Below are positions 42,542-57,681 of a DNA stretch of 64,000 bases, piece after piece. The DNA comes from Bugula neritina (lineage: Eukaryota > Bryozoa > Gymnolaemata > Cheilostomatida > Bugulidae), in contig OZ037768.1 in NCBI GenBank assembly GCA_964035545.1, positions 14,942,175 to 15,006,174 on the forward strand, in the 5' to 3' direction. Both the position numbers and the translations under genes were made by a program. Below the pieces are notes generated by a model, which saw only the letters and a program-made list of their open reading frames with translations, made no database searches and was not told the DNA's origin. The stretch's first letter is position 1, and the number at the start of each line of letters is the position of its first letter.

Positions 42542-44159
42542 ATACTGCAATATACTGAAATATACTGTAACATACTAAGACATACTGCAACATACCGAAA
42601 AATATGGTAACCTACTGAAATATGTTACAAACTACTGAAACATACTGCAACATACTGCAACATAATGAAATATACTGCAACAAACTGAAAGATACTGCAA
42701 CATACTGAAATACACTATAGAATACCCAAATATACTGCAACATACTGAAATATACTGCAAGATACTGCAAAATACTGAAGTACATTGTAAGATACCTAAA
42801 TACACTGCAACATACTGCAACATACTGCAACATATTGAAATACACTGTAACATATTGAAAAACAGTGCAACACATTGAAATATACCGCAACATACCGAAG
42901 TATATGGTAGCCTACTAAAATATACTGCGACATACTGAAATACACTGTAACGTACTGAAATACACTGCAACATACTGAAATACACTGTAACAGATTAAAA
43001 TACACTGCAACACACTGAAATATACTGAAACATACTGAGATATATGGTAACCCACTGAAATCTGTTGCAGACCACTGAAATATACTGCAACATACTGCAA
43101 CATAATGAATAATACTGCAACATACTGAAAAATACTGCAAGATACTGCAACATACTGATACACATTGTAAGATACTGAAATACACTGCAACATACCGCAA
43201 CATACTGCAACGTGTTGAAATACACTGTAACATATTGAAAAACACTGCAACACATTGAAATATACTGCAACATACTGAAACATACGGCAACATACTGAAA
43301 TATACTGCGACACATTGAAATATAGTGCAACATACTGAAATATGCTGTAGCATACTGAAATACACTGCAATACACCGAAATATACTGTAATATACGGATT
43401 CGTACTGTAACATACTGAAACATACGGCAACATACTAAAATATACTGCGACACATTGAAATATACTGCAACATCCTGAAATACACCGTAACATACTAAAC
43501 TCCACTGCAACATTCTGAGATACACTGTAACACATTGAAATACACTGCAACACGGGGAATTATACTGAAATACATTGTAAGATACGGAAACACACTGCAA
43601 CATACTGTAACATAATGAAATATAAGGTAACCTACTGAAATATGTTGAAAACTACTGAAATATACTGCAACATAATGCAACATAATGAAAGATACTGCAA
43701 CATACTGAAATAAACTGCAAGATACTGCAACATACTGAAATACACTGCAACACACTGAAGTATACTGTAATATACAGAAATGTACTGTAAAATACTGAAA
43801 TATACTTCAACATACTGAAAAATACCTAAAAATATTGAAACATACTGATATACACTGAAACATACTGAAATACACTGCAACACATTGGAATATACTGCAA
43901 CATACCGAAATATATGGTAACCTACTGAAGTATGTTGCAAACTACTGAAATATACTGCAACATACTGAAATACGCCGTAACATACCGAAATACACTGCAA
44001 CATACTGAAATACACTGTAACATATTGAAATACACTGCAACACACTGAAATATACTGAAACATACCGAATTATATGGTAACCTACTGAAATATGTTGCAA
44101 ACCACTGAAACATACTGCATCATCCTGCAACAAAATGAAATATACGGTAACACTGAAGC
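42542..44159. repeat. M28: A-half, lineage L3
   Basis: The A tag is at 43495 and the L3 marker is near 43392. Unlike M25, the right part is not collapsed and matches M21 (offset 11,386 = 6,582 + 4,804). It ends in an alpha scar. Confidence 0.92.
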
Positions 44160-45867
44160 ATACTGCAATTTACTGAAATATACTGTAACATACTAAGACA
44201 TACTGCAACATACCGAAAAATATGGTAACCTACTGAAAAATGTTACAAACTACTGAAACATACTGCAACATACTGCAACATAATGAAATATACTGCAACA
44301 TAATGAAATATACTGCAACATACTGAAAGATACTGCAAGTTACTGCAAAATACTGAAATACATTGTAAGATACCTAAATACACTGCAACATACTGCAACA
44401 TACTGCAACGTATTGAAATACACTGTAACATATTGAAAAACACTGCAACACATTGAAATATACTGCAACATACTAAAACATACGGCAACATACTGAAATA
44501 TACTGCGACACATTGAAATATAGTGCAACATACGGAAATATGCTGTAGCATACTGAAATACACTGCAATACACTGAAGTATACTGTAATATACAGAAACG
44601 TACTGTAACATACTGAAACATACGGCAACATACTAAAATATACTGCGACACATTGAAACATACTGCAACATACTGAAATACACCAAAACATACTAAACTC
44701 CCCTGCAACATTCTGAAATACACTGTAACACATTGAAATACACTGCAACACAGTGAATTGCACTGAAATACATTGTAAGATACGGAAACACACTGCAACA
44801 TACTGCAACATAATGAAATATATGGTAACCTACTGAAATATGTTGAAAACTACTGAAATATACTGCAACATTATGCAACATAATGAAAGATACTGCAATA
44901 TACTGAAATAAACTGCAAGATACTGCAACATACTGAAATACACTGTAACATACTGAAATACACTGTAACATATTGAAATACACTGCGACATACTGAAATA
45001 CACTGTAACATATTAAAATACACTGCAACACACTGAAATATACTGAAACATACCGAAATATATGGTAACCCACTGAAATATGTTGCAAACCACTGAAATA
45101 TACTGCAACATACTGCAACATAATGAAGTATACTGCAACAGACTGAAATATACGGCAAGAAACTGCAACACACTGAATTACACTGTAACATACTGAAGTA
45201 CACTGCAACATACTGAACTATACTGCATGATACTGCAACATACTGATACACATTGTAAGATACTGAAATACACTGCAAAATACCGCAACATACTGCAACG
45301 TATTGAAATACACTGTAACATATTGAAAAACACTGCAACACATTGAAATATACTGCAACATACTGAAACATACGGCAACATACTGAAATATACTGCGACA
45401 CATTGAAATATAGTGCAACATACTGCAAGATACTGCAACATACTGAAATACACTGCAACACACTGAAGTATACTGTAATATACAGAAATGTACTGTAAAA
45501 TACTGAAAAATACTTCAACATACTGAAAACTACCTAAAAATATTGAAACATACTGATATACACTGAAACATACTGAAATACACTGCAACACATTGGAATA
45601 TACTGCAACATACTGAAATATATGGTAACCTACTGAAGTATGTTGCAAACAACTGAAATATACTGCAACATACTGAAATACGCCGTAACATACTGAAATA
45701 CACTGCAACATACTGAAATACACTGTAACAAATTGAAATACACTGCAACACACTGAAATATACTGAAACATACCGAAATATAAGGTAAACTACTGAAACA
45801 TGTTGCAAACCACTGAAACATACTGCATAATCCTGCAACAAAATGAAATAAACGGTAACACTGAAGC
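44160..45867. repeat. M29: gamma-ending B-half, first 2,886-bp block
   Basis: It has 1,708 bp, the B tag at 44693 and a gamma scar. The opening matches M22 (offset 11,386, shared CATACGGAAATATG near 44531). The distal part resembles M11 and M15. Confidence 0.92.
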
Positions 45868-47045
45868 ATACTGCAATATACTGAATTATACTGTAACATA
45901 CTAAGACATACTGCAACATACCGAAATATATGGTAACCTACTGAAATATGTTGCAAACGACTGAAATATACTGCAACATACTGCAACATAATGAATAATA
46001 CTGCAACATACTGAAAAATACTGCAAGATACTGCAACATACTGATACACATTGTAAGATACTGAAATACACTGCAACATACCGCAACATACTGCAACGTA
46101 TTGAAATACACTGTAACATATTGAAAAACACTGCAACACATTGAAATATACTGCAACATACTGAAACATACGGCAACATACTGAAATATACTGCGACACA
46201 TTGAAATATAGTGCAACATACTGAAATATGCTGTAGCATACTGAAATACACTGCAATACACTGAAATATACTGTAATATACAGATTCGTACTGTAACATA
46301 CTGAAACATACGGCAACATATTAAAATATACTGCGACACATTGAAATATACTGCAACATACTGAAATACACCGTAACATACTAAACTCCACTGCAACATT
46401 CTGAAATACACTGTAACACATTGAAATACACTGCAACACAGGGAATTATACTGAAATACATTGTAAGATACGGAAACACACTGCAACATACTGTAACATA
46501 ATGAAATATAAGGTAACCTACTGAAATATGTTGAAAACTACTGAAATATACTGCAACATAATGCAACATAATGAAAGATACTGCAACATACTGAAATAAA
46601 CTGCAAGATACTGCAACATACTGAAATACACTGCAACACACTGAAGTATACTGTAATATACAGAAATGTACTGTAAAATACTGAAATATACTTCAACATA
46701 CTGAAAAATACCTAAAAATATTGAAACATACTGATATACACTGAAACATACTGAAATACACTGCAACACATTGGAATATACTGCAACATACCGAAATATA
46801 TGGTAACCTACTGAAGTATGTTGCAAACTACTGAAATATACTGCAACATACTGAAATACGCCGTAACATACCGAAATACACTGCAACATACTGAAATACA
46901 CTGTAACATATTGAAATACACTGCAACACACTGAAATATACTGAAACATACCGAATTATATGGTAACCTACTGAAATATGTTGCAAACCACTGAAACATA
47001 CTGCATCATCCTGCAACAAAATGAAATATACGGTAACACTGAAGC
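45868..47045. repeat. M30: A-half shortened to 1,178 bp
   Basis: From the opening it passes near 45950-45965 directly into the ATAATGAATAAT region. This loses the 440 bp that hold CACTATAGAATAC and CAGATTAAAAT. The A tag is at 46381, and the scar is alpha. Confidence 0.9.
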
Positions 47046-48753
47046 ATACTGCAATTTACTGAAATATACTGTAACATACTAAGACATACTGCAACATACC
47101 GAAAAATATGGTAACCTACTGAAATATGTTACAAACTACTGAAACATACTGCAACATACTGCAACATAATGAAATATACTGCAACATAATGAAATATACT
47201 GCAACATACTGAAAGATACTGCAAGTTACTGCAAAATACTGAAATACATTGTAAGATACCTAAATACACTGCAACATACTGCAACATACTGCAACGTATT
47301 GAAATACACTGTAACATATTGAAAAACACTGCAACACATTGAAATATACTGCAACATACTAAAACATACGGCAACATACTGAAATATACTGCGACACATT
47401 GAAATATAGTGCAACATACGGAAATATGCTGTAGCATACTGAAATACACTGCAATACACTGAAGTATACTGTAATATACAGAAACGTACTGTAACATACT
47501 GAAACATACGGCAACATACTAAAATATACTGCGACACATTGAAACATACTGCAACATACTGAAATACACCAAAACATACTAAACTCCCCTGCAACATTCT
47601 GAAATACACTGTAACACATTGAAATACACTGCAACACAGTGAATTGCACTGAAATACATTGTAAGATACGGAAACACACTGCAACATACTGCAACATAAT
47701 GAAATATATGGTAACCTACTGAAATATGTTGAAAACTACTGAAATATACTGCAACATTATGCAACATAATGAAAGATACTGCAATATACTGAAATAAACT
47801 GCAAGATACTGCAACATACTGAAATACACTGTAACATACTGAAATACACTGTAACATATTGAAATACACTGCGACATACTGAAATACACTGTAACATATT
47901 AAAATACACTGCAACACACTGAAATATACTGAAACATACCGAAATATATGGTAACCCACTGAAATATGTTGCAAACCACTGAAATATACTGCAACATACT
48001 GCAACATAATGAAGTATACTGCAACAGACTGAAATATACGGCAAGAAACTGCAACACACTGAATTACACTGTAACATACTGAAGTACACTGCAACATACT
48101 GAAATATACTGCATGATACTGCAACATACTGATACACATTGTAAGATACTGAAATACACTGCAAAATACCGCAACATACTGCAACGTATTGAAATACACT
48201 GTAACATATTGAAAAACACTGCAACACATTGAAATATACTGCAACATACTGAAACATACGGCAACATACTGAAATATACTGCGACACATTGAAATATAGT
48301 GCAACATACTGCAAGATACTGCAACATACTGAAATACACTGCAACACACTGAAGTATACTGTAATATACAGAAATGTACTGTAAAATACTGAAAAATACT
48401 TCAACATACTGAAAACTACCTAAAAATATTGAAACATACTGATATACACTGAAACATACTGAAATACACTGCAACACATTGGAATATACTGCAACATACT
48501 GAAATATATGGTAACCTACTGAAGTATGTTGCAAACAACTGAAATATACTGCAACATACTGAAATACGCCGTAACATACTGAAATACACTGCAACATACT
48601 GAAATACACTGTAACAAATTGAAATACACTGCAACACACTGAAATATACTGAAACATACCGAAATATAAGGTAAACTACTGAAACATGTTGCAAACCACT
48701 GAAACATACTGCATAATCCTGCAACAAAATGAAATAAACGGTAACACTGAAGC
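47046..48753. repeat. M31: gamma-ending B-half, second 2,886-bp block
   Basis: It is a copy of M29 at offset 2,886, with the B tag at 47579. One of the few differences I see is GAACTATAC near 45216 in M29 against GAAATATAC near 48102 here. Confidence 0.93.
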
Positions 48754-49931
48754 ATACTGCAATATACTGAATTATACTGTAACATACTAAGACATACTGC
48801 AACATACCGAAATATATGGTAACCTACTGAAATATGTTGCAAACGACTGAAATATACTGCAACATACTGCAACATAATGAATAATACTGCAACATACTGA
48901 AAAATACTGCAAGATACTGCAACATACTGATACACATTGTAAGATACTGAAATACACTGCAACATACCGCAACATACTGCAACGTATTGAAATACACTGT
49001 AACATATTGAAAAACACTGCAACACATTGAAATATACTGCAACATACTGAAACATACGGCAACATACTGAAATATACTGCGACACATTGAAATATAGTGC
49101 AACATACTGAAATATGCTGTAGCATACTGAAATACACTGCAATACACTGAAATATACTGTAATATACAGATTCGTACTGTAACATACTGAAACATACGGC
49201 AACATATTAAAATATACTGCGACACATTGAAATATACTGCAACATACTGAAATACACCGTAACATACTAAACTCCACTGCAACATTCTGAAATACACTGT
49301 AACACATTGAAATACACTGCAACACAGGGAATTATACTGAAATACATTGTAAGATACGGAAACACACTGCAACATACTGTAACATAATGAAATATAAGGT
49401 AACCTACTGAAATATGTTGAAAACTACTGAAATATACTGCAACATAATGCAACATAATGAAAGATACTGCAACATACTGAAATAAACTGCAAGATACTGC
49501 AACATACTGAAATACACTGCAACACACTGAAGTATACTGTAATATACAGAAATGTACTGTAAAATACTGAAATATATTTCAACATACTGAAAAATACCTA
49601 AAAATATTGAAACATACTGATATACACTGAAACATACTGAAATACACTGCAACACATTGGAATATACTGCAACATACCGAAATATATGGTAACCTACTGA
49701 AGTATGTTGCAAACTACTGAAATATACTGCAACATACTGAAATACGCCGTAACATACTGAAATACACTGCAACATACTGAAATACACTGTAACATATTGA
49801 AATACACTGCAACACACTGAAATATACTGAAACATACCGAAATATATGGTAACCTACTGAAATATGTTGCAAACCACTGAAACATACTGCATCATCCTGC
49901 AACAAAATGAAATATACGGTAACACTGAAGC
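48754..49931. repeat. M32: 1,178-bp A-half, copy of M30
   Basis: It has the same 440-bp loss and the A tag at 49267. The part after about 49,000 also matches M37 at offset 7,750, so the module links the 2,886-bp and 7,750-bp duplications. It ends in an alpha scar. Confidence 0.92.
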
Positions 49932-51659
49932 ATACTGCAATTTACTGAAATATACTGTAACATACTAAGACATACTGCAACATACCGAAAAATATGGTAA
50001 CCTACTGAAATATGTTACAAACTACTGAAACATACTGCAACATACTGCAACATAATGAAATATACTGCAACATAATGAAATATACTGCAACATACTGAAA
50101 GATACTGCAAGTTACTGCAAAATACTGAAATACATTGTAAGATACCTAAATACACTGCAACATACTGCAACATACTGCAACGTATTGAAATACACTGTAA
50201 CATATTGAAAAACACTGCAACACATTGAAATATACTGCAACATACTAAAACATACGGCAACATACTGAAATATACTGCGACACATTGAAATATAGTGCAA
50301 CATACTGAAATATGCTGTAGCATACTGAAATACACTGCAATACACTGAAGTATACTGTAATATACAGAAACGTACTGTAACATACTGAAACATACGGCAA
50401 CATACTAAAATATACTGCGACACATTGAAACATACTGCAACATACTGAAATACACCAAAACATACTAAACTCCCCTGCAACATTCTGAAATACACTGTAA
50501 CACATTGAAATACACTGCAACACAGTGAATTGCACTGAAATACATTGTAAGATACGGAAACACACTGCAACATACTGCAACATAATGAAATATATGGTAA
50601 CCTACTGAAATATGTTGAAAACTACTGAAATATACTGCAACATCATGCAACATAATGAAAGATACTGCAATATACTGAAATATACTGCAAGATACTGCAA
50701 CATACTGAAATACACTGTAACATACTGAAATACACTGTAACATATTGAAATACACTGCGACATACTGAAATACACTGCGACATACTGCAACATACTGAAA
50801 AACGCTGTAACATATTGAAATACACTGCAACACATTGAAATATTCCGCAACATACCGAGATATATGGTAAGCTAATGAGATATACTGTAACACGTTGAAG
50901 TACACTGCAACATACTGAAATACACTGCAACACACTAAATTATACTGTAATTTACAGAAATGTACTGCAACATACTGAAATATACTGCAAGATACTGCAA
51001 CATACTGAAATACACTGTAACATACTGAAATACACTGCAACATACTGAAATATACTGCATGATACTGCAACATACTGATACACATTGTAAGATACTGAAA
51101 TGCACTGCAACATACTGAAATATACTGCATGATACTGCAACATACTCATACACATTGTAAGATACTGAAATACACTGCAACATACCGCAACATACTGCAA
51201 CGTATTGAATTACACTGTAACATATTGAAAAACACTGCAACACATTGAAACATACTGCAACATACTGAAACATACGGCAACATACTGAAATATACTGCGA
51301 CACATTGAAATATAGTGCAACATACTGAAATATGCTGTAGCATACTGAAATACACTGCAATACACTGAAGTATACTGTAATATACAGAAACGTACTGTAA
51401 CATACTGAAACATACGGCAACATACTACAATATACTGTGACACATTGAAGTATACTGCAACATACTGAAATACACCGTAACATACTGAAATACACTGCAA
51501 CATACTGAAATACACTGTAACATATTGAAATACACTGCAACACACTGAAATATACTGAAACATACCGAAATATATGGTAACCTACTAAAATATGTTGCAA
51601 ACCACTGAAACATACTGCATCATCCTGCAACAAAAAGAAATTTACGGTAACACTGAAGC
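49932..51659. repeat. M33: canonical B-half, first 7,750-bp block
   Basis: It has 1,728 bp, the B tag at 50465 and a beta scar. It carries CATCATGCAAC near 50641 (most B-halves have CATTATGCAAC), shared with M38 near 58391. Confidence 0.92.
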
Positions 51660-54037
51660 ATACTGCAATATACTGAAATATACTGTAACATACTAAGACA
51701 TACTGCAACATACCGAAAAATATGGTAACCTACTGAAATATGTTACAAACTACTCAAAACATACTGCAACATACTGCAACATAATGAAATATACTGCAAC
51801 AAACTGAAAGATACTGCAACATACTGAAATACACTATAGAATACCCAAATATACTGCAACATACTGAAATATACTGCAAGATACTGCAAAATACTGAAGT
51901 ACATTGTAAGATACCTAAATACACTGCAACATACTGCAACATACTGCAACATATTGAAATACACTGTAACATATTGAAAAACAGTGCAACACATTGAAAT
52001 ATACCGCAACATACCGAAGTATATGGTAGCCTACTGAAATATACTGCGACATACTGAAATACACTGTAACGTACCGAAATACACTGCAACATACTGAAAT
52101 ACACTGTAACAGATTAAAATACACTGCAACACACTGAAATATACTGAAACATACTGAAATATATGGTAACCCACTGAATTCTGTTGCAGACCAATGAAAT
52201 ATACTGCAACATACTGCAACATAATGAATAATACTGCAACATACTGAAAAATACTGCAAGATACTGCAACATACTGATACACATTGTAAGATACTGAAAT
52301 ACACTGCAACATACCGCAACATACTGCAACGTATTGAAATACACTGTAACATATTGAAAAACACTGCAACACATTGAAATATACTGCAACATACTGAAAC
52401 ATACGGCAACATACTGAAATATACTGCGACACATTGAAATATAGTGCAACATACTGAAATATGCTGTAGCATACTGAAATACACTGCAATACACTGAAAT
52501 ATACTGTAATATACAGATTCGTACTGTAACATACTGAAACATACGGCAACATACTAAAATATACTGCGACACATTGAAATATACTGCAACATACTGAAAT
52601 ACACCGTAACATACTAAACTCCACTGCAACATTCTGAAATACACTGTAACACATTGAAATACACTGCAACACAGGGAATTATACTTTAATACATTGTAAG
52701 ATACGGAAACACACTGCAACATACTGTAACATAATGAAATATAAGGTAACCTACTGAAATATGTTGAAAACTACTGAAATATACTGCAATATAATGCAAC
52801 ATAATGAAAGATACTTAACATACTGAAATAAACCGCAAGATACTGCAACATACTGAAATACACTGTAACACACTGAAGTATACTGTAATATACAGAAATG
52901 TACTGTAAAATACTGAAATATACTTCAACATACTGAAAAATACCTAAAAATATTGAAACATACTGATATACACTGAAACATACTGAAATACACTGCAACA
53001 CATTGGAATATACTGCAACATACCGAAATATATGGTAACCTACTGAAGTATGTTGCAAACTACTGAAATATACTGCAACATACTGAAATACGCCGTAACA
53101 TACCGAAATACACTGCAACATACTGAAATACACTGTAACATATTGAAATACACTGCGACATACTGCAACATACTGAAAAACGCTGTAACATATTGAAATA
53201 CACTGCAACACATTGAAATATTCCGCAACATACCGAAATATATGGTAACCTAATGAGATATACTGTAACACGTTGAAGTACACTGCAACATACTGAAATA
53301 CACTGCAACACACTAAATTATACTGTAATTTACAGAAATGTACTGCAACATACTGGAATATACTGCAAGATACTGCAACATACTGAAATACACTGTAACA
53401 TACTGCAATACACTGCAACATACTGAAATATACTGCATGATACTGCAACATACTGATACACATTGTAAGATACTGAAATGCACTGCAACATACTGAAATA
53501 TACTGCATGATACTGCAACATACTCATACACATTGTAAGATACTGAAATACACGGCAACAAACCGCAACATACTGCAACGTATTGAAATACACTGTAACA
53601 TATTGAAAAACACTGCAACACATTGAAATATACTGCAACATACTGAAACATACGGCAACATACTGAAATGTACTGCGACACATTGAAATATAGTGCAACA
53701 TACTGAAATATGCTGTAGCATACTGAAATACACTGCAATACACTGAAGTATACTGTAATATACAGAATTGTACTGTAACATACTGAAACATACGGTAACA
53801 TACTAAAATATACTGCGACACATTGAAATATACTGCAACATACTGAAATACACCGTAACATACTGAAATACACTGCAACATACTGAAATACACTGTAACA
53901 TACTGAAATACACTGCAACACACTGAAATATACTGAAACATACCGAAATATATGGTAACCTACTGAAATATGTTGCAAACCACTGAAACATACTGCATCA
54001 TCCTGCAACAAAATGAAATATACGGTAACACTGAAGC
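51660..54037. repeat. M34: extended A/B hybrid, 2,378 bp
   Basis: An A-half with the A tag at 52614 runs into distal B-half sequence: AAACGCTGTAAC near 53178, ACACGTTG near 53269, two CATGATACTG units and GCTGTAGC near 53712. It is 760 bp longer than the canonical A-half. It holds one +1 shift near 51755 and one -1 shift near 52815, which cancel. It ends in an alpha scar. Confidence 0.88.
51751..52820. other. Cancelling +1 and -1 shifts in M34
   Basis: TACTCAAAAC (51751-51760) has one base more than the usual TACTGAAAC. ATACTTAACA (52811-52820) has one base less than ATACTGCAACA. The decamer phase is displaced by one base for about 1,060 bp and then restored. The same pair occurs at 59501-59510 and 60561-60570 in M39. 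Confidence 0.9.
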
Positions 54038-54755
54038 ATACTGCAATATACTGAAATATACTGTAACATACTAAGACATACTGCAACATACCGAAAAGTA
54101 TGGTAACCTACTGAAATATGTTACAAACTACTGAAACATACTGCAACATACTGCAACATAATAAAATATACTGCAACATAATGACATATACTGCTACATA
54201 CTGAAAGATACTGCAAGTTACTGCAAAATACTGAAACACATTGTAAGATACCTAAATACACTGCAACATACTGCAACATACTGCAACATATTGAAATACA
54301 CGGTAACATATTGAAAAACACTGCAACACATTGAAATATACCGCAACATACCGAAGTATATGGTAGCCTACTGAAATATGCTGCGACATACTGAAATACA
54401 CTGTAACGTACTGAAATACACTGCAACATACTGAAATACACTGTAACATATTAAAATACACTGCAACACACTGAAATATACTGTAACATACCGAAATATA
54501 TGGTAACCCACTGAAATATGTTACAAACCACTGAAATATACTGCAACATACTGCAACATAATGAAGTATACTGCAACAGACTATAATATACTGCAACATA
54601 CTGAAATACACTGTAACATATTGAAATACACTGCAACACACTGAAATATATTGAAACATACCGAAATATATGGTAACCTACTGAAATATGTTGCAAACCA
54701 CTGAAACATACTGCATCATCCTTCAACAAAATGAAGTATACGGTAACACTGAAGC
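54038..54755. repeat. M35: short module, 718 bp, no A or B tag
   Basis: It opens like a B-half (AAGTTACTGC near 54215) and then joins GGTAGCCTAC near 54363 and ATTAAAATAC near 54450. It ends with the delta allele, GAAGTATACGG. It has more private substitutions than most modules, for example ATAATGACAT near 54178 and TGCTACATAC near 54192, which suggests an older or less homogenised copy. Confidence 0.88.
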
Positions 54756-56433
54756 ATACTGCAACATACTGTAACATACTAAGACATACTGCAACATACC
54801 AACAAATATGGTAACCTACTGAAATATGTTACAAACTATTGAAATATACTGCAGCATACTGCAACATAATGAAATATACTGCAACATACTGAAAGATACT
54901 GCAACATACTGAAATACACTATAGAATACCGAAATATACTGCAACATACTGAAATATACTGCAAGATACTGCAAAATACTGAAATACATTGTAAGATACC
55001 TAAATACACTGCAACATACTGCAACATACTGCAACATATTGAAATACACTGTAACATATTGAAAAACACTGCCACACATTGAAATATACCGCAACATACC
55101 GAAGTATATGGTAGCCTACTGAAATATACTGCGACATACTGAAATACACTGTAACATACTAAAATACACTGCAACATACTGAAATACACTGTAACATATT
55201 AAAATACACTGCAACACACTGAAATATACTGAAACATACCGAAATATATGGTAACCCACTGAAATATGTTGCAAACCACTGAAATATACTGCAACATACT
55301 GCAACATAATGAAGTATACTGCAACAGACTGAAATATACGGCAAGAAACTGCAACACACTGAAATACACTGTAACATACTGAAGTACACTGCAACATACT
55401 GAAATATACTGCATGATACTGCAACATACTGATACACATTGTAAGATACTGAAATACACTGCAACATACCGCAACATACTGCAACGTATTGAAATACACT
55501 GTAACATATTGAAAAACACTGCAACACATTGAAATATACTGCAACATACTGAAACATACGGCAACATACTGAAATATACTGCGACACATTGAAATATAGT
55601 GCAACATACTGAAATATGCTGTAGCATACTGAAATACACTGCAATACACTGAAGTATACTGTAATATACAGATTCGTACTGTAACATACTGAAACATACG
55701 GCAACATACTAAAATATACTGCGACACATTGAAAGATACTGCAACATACTGAAATACACCGTAACATACTAAACTCCACTGCGACATTTTGAAATACACT
55801 GTAACACATTAAAATACACTGCAACACATTGAATTATACTGAAATACATTGTAGGATACTGAAATACACTGCAAGATAATGCAACATAATGGAATATATG
55901 GTAACCTACTGAAATATGTTGAAAACTACTGAAATATACTGCAACATAATGCAACATAATGAAAGATACTGCAACATACTGATATAAACTGCAAGATACT
56001 GCAACATACTGAAATACACTGCAACACACTGAAGTATACTGTAATATACAGAAATGTACTGTAAAATACTGAAATATACTTCAACATACTGAAAACTACC
56101 TAAAAACATTGAAACATACTGATATACACTGAAACATACTGAAATACACTGCAACACATTGGAATATACTGCAACATACTGAAATATATGGTAACCTACT
56201 GAAGTATGTTGCAAACAACTGAAATATACTGCAACATACTGAAATACAGCGTAACATACTGAAATACACTGCAACATACTGAAATACACTGTAACATATT
56301 GAAATACACTGCAACACACTGAAATATACTGAAACATACCGCAATATATGGTAACCTACTGTAATATGTTGCAAACCACTGAAACATACTGCATCATCCT
56401 GCAACAAAATGAAATATACGGTAACACTGAAGC
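54756..56433. repeat. M36: diverged A-half, 1,678 bp
   Basis: CACTATAGAATAC is near 54917. The A tag at 55769 is followed by CTGCGACATTTTG, where others have CTGCAACATTCTG. The module also has ATAATGAAGTATAC near 55307. It is one of the most divergent tagged copies in the window. It ends in an alpha scar. Confidence 0.88.
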
Positions 56434-57681
56434 ATACTGCAATATACTGAGATATACTGTAACATACTAAGACATACTGCAACATACCGAAAAATATGGT
56501 AACCTACTGAAATATGTTACAAACTACTGAAACATACTGCAACATACTGCAACATAATGAAATATACTGCAACATACTGAAAGATACTGCAACATAATGC
56601 AACATACTGAAATACACTATAGAATATTGAAATATACTGCAACATACTGAAATATACAGCAAGATACTGCGAAATACTGAAATACATAGTAAGATACCTA
56701 AATACACTGCAACATACTGCAACATACTGCAACATATTGAAATACACTGTAACATATTGAAAAACACTGCAACACATTGAAATATACTGCAACATACTGA
56801 AACATACGGCAACATACTGAAATATACTGCGACACATTGAAATATAGTGCAACATACTGAAATATGCTGTAGCATACTGAAATACACTGCAATACACTGA
56901 AATATACTGTAATATACAGATTCGTACTGTAACATACTGAAACATACGGCAACATATTAAAATATACTGCGACACATTGAAATATACTGCAACATACTGA
57001 AATACACCGTAACATACTAAACTCCACTGCAACATTCTGAAATACACTGTAACACATTGAAATACACTGCAACACAGGGAATTATACTGAAATACATTGT
57101 AAGATACGGAAACACACTGCAACATACTGTAACATAATGAAATATAAGGTAACCTACTGAAATATGTTGAAAACTACTGAAATATACTGCAACATAATGC
57201 AACATAATGAAAGATACTGCAACATACTGAAATAAACTGCAAGATACTGCAACATACTGAAATACACTGCAACACACTGAAGTATACTGTAATATACAGA
57301 AATGTACTGTAAAATACTGAAATATACTTCAACATACTGAAAAATACCTAAAAATATTGAAACATACTGATATACACTGAAACATACTGAAATACACTGC
57401 AACACATTGGAATATACTGCAACATACCGAAATATATGGTAACCTACTGAAGTATGTTGCAAACTACTGAAATATACTGCAACATACTGAAATACGCCGT
57501 AACATACTGAAATACACTGCAACATACTGAAATACACTGTAACATATTGAAATACACTGCAACACACTGAAATATACTGAAACATACCGAAATATATGGT
57601 AACCTACTGAAATATGTTGCAAACCACTGAAACATACTGCATCATCCTGCAACAAAATGAAATATACGGTAACACTGAAGC
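56434..57681. repeat. M37: A-half shortened to 1,248 bp
   Basis: It has an altered CACTATAGAATATTG near 56616 and then, near 56,730-56,760, passes into sequence matching M32 at offset 7,750. The A tag is at 57017. That switch is the junction of the 7,750-bp duplication. It ends in an alpha scar. Confidence 0.9.

Larger units (their letters stand above)
33887..43494. repeat. 4,804-bp tandem duplication (L2-L3)
   Basis: A tags are paired 33887/38691, 35345/40149 and 38691/43495, and B tags 36543/41347, all at 4,804. The junction is in M25, where L3 sequence meets L1-type collapsed sequence. The unit contains three scars, as its remainder of 4 on division by 10 requires. Confidence 0.88.
44160..49931. 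repeat. 2,886-bp block in two tandem copies
   Basis: M29-M30 (44160-47045) and M31-M32 (47046-49931) share module lengths of 1708 and 1178 and nearly all substitutions. Confidence 0.93.
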
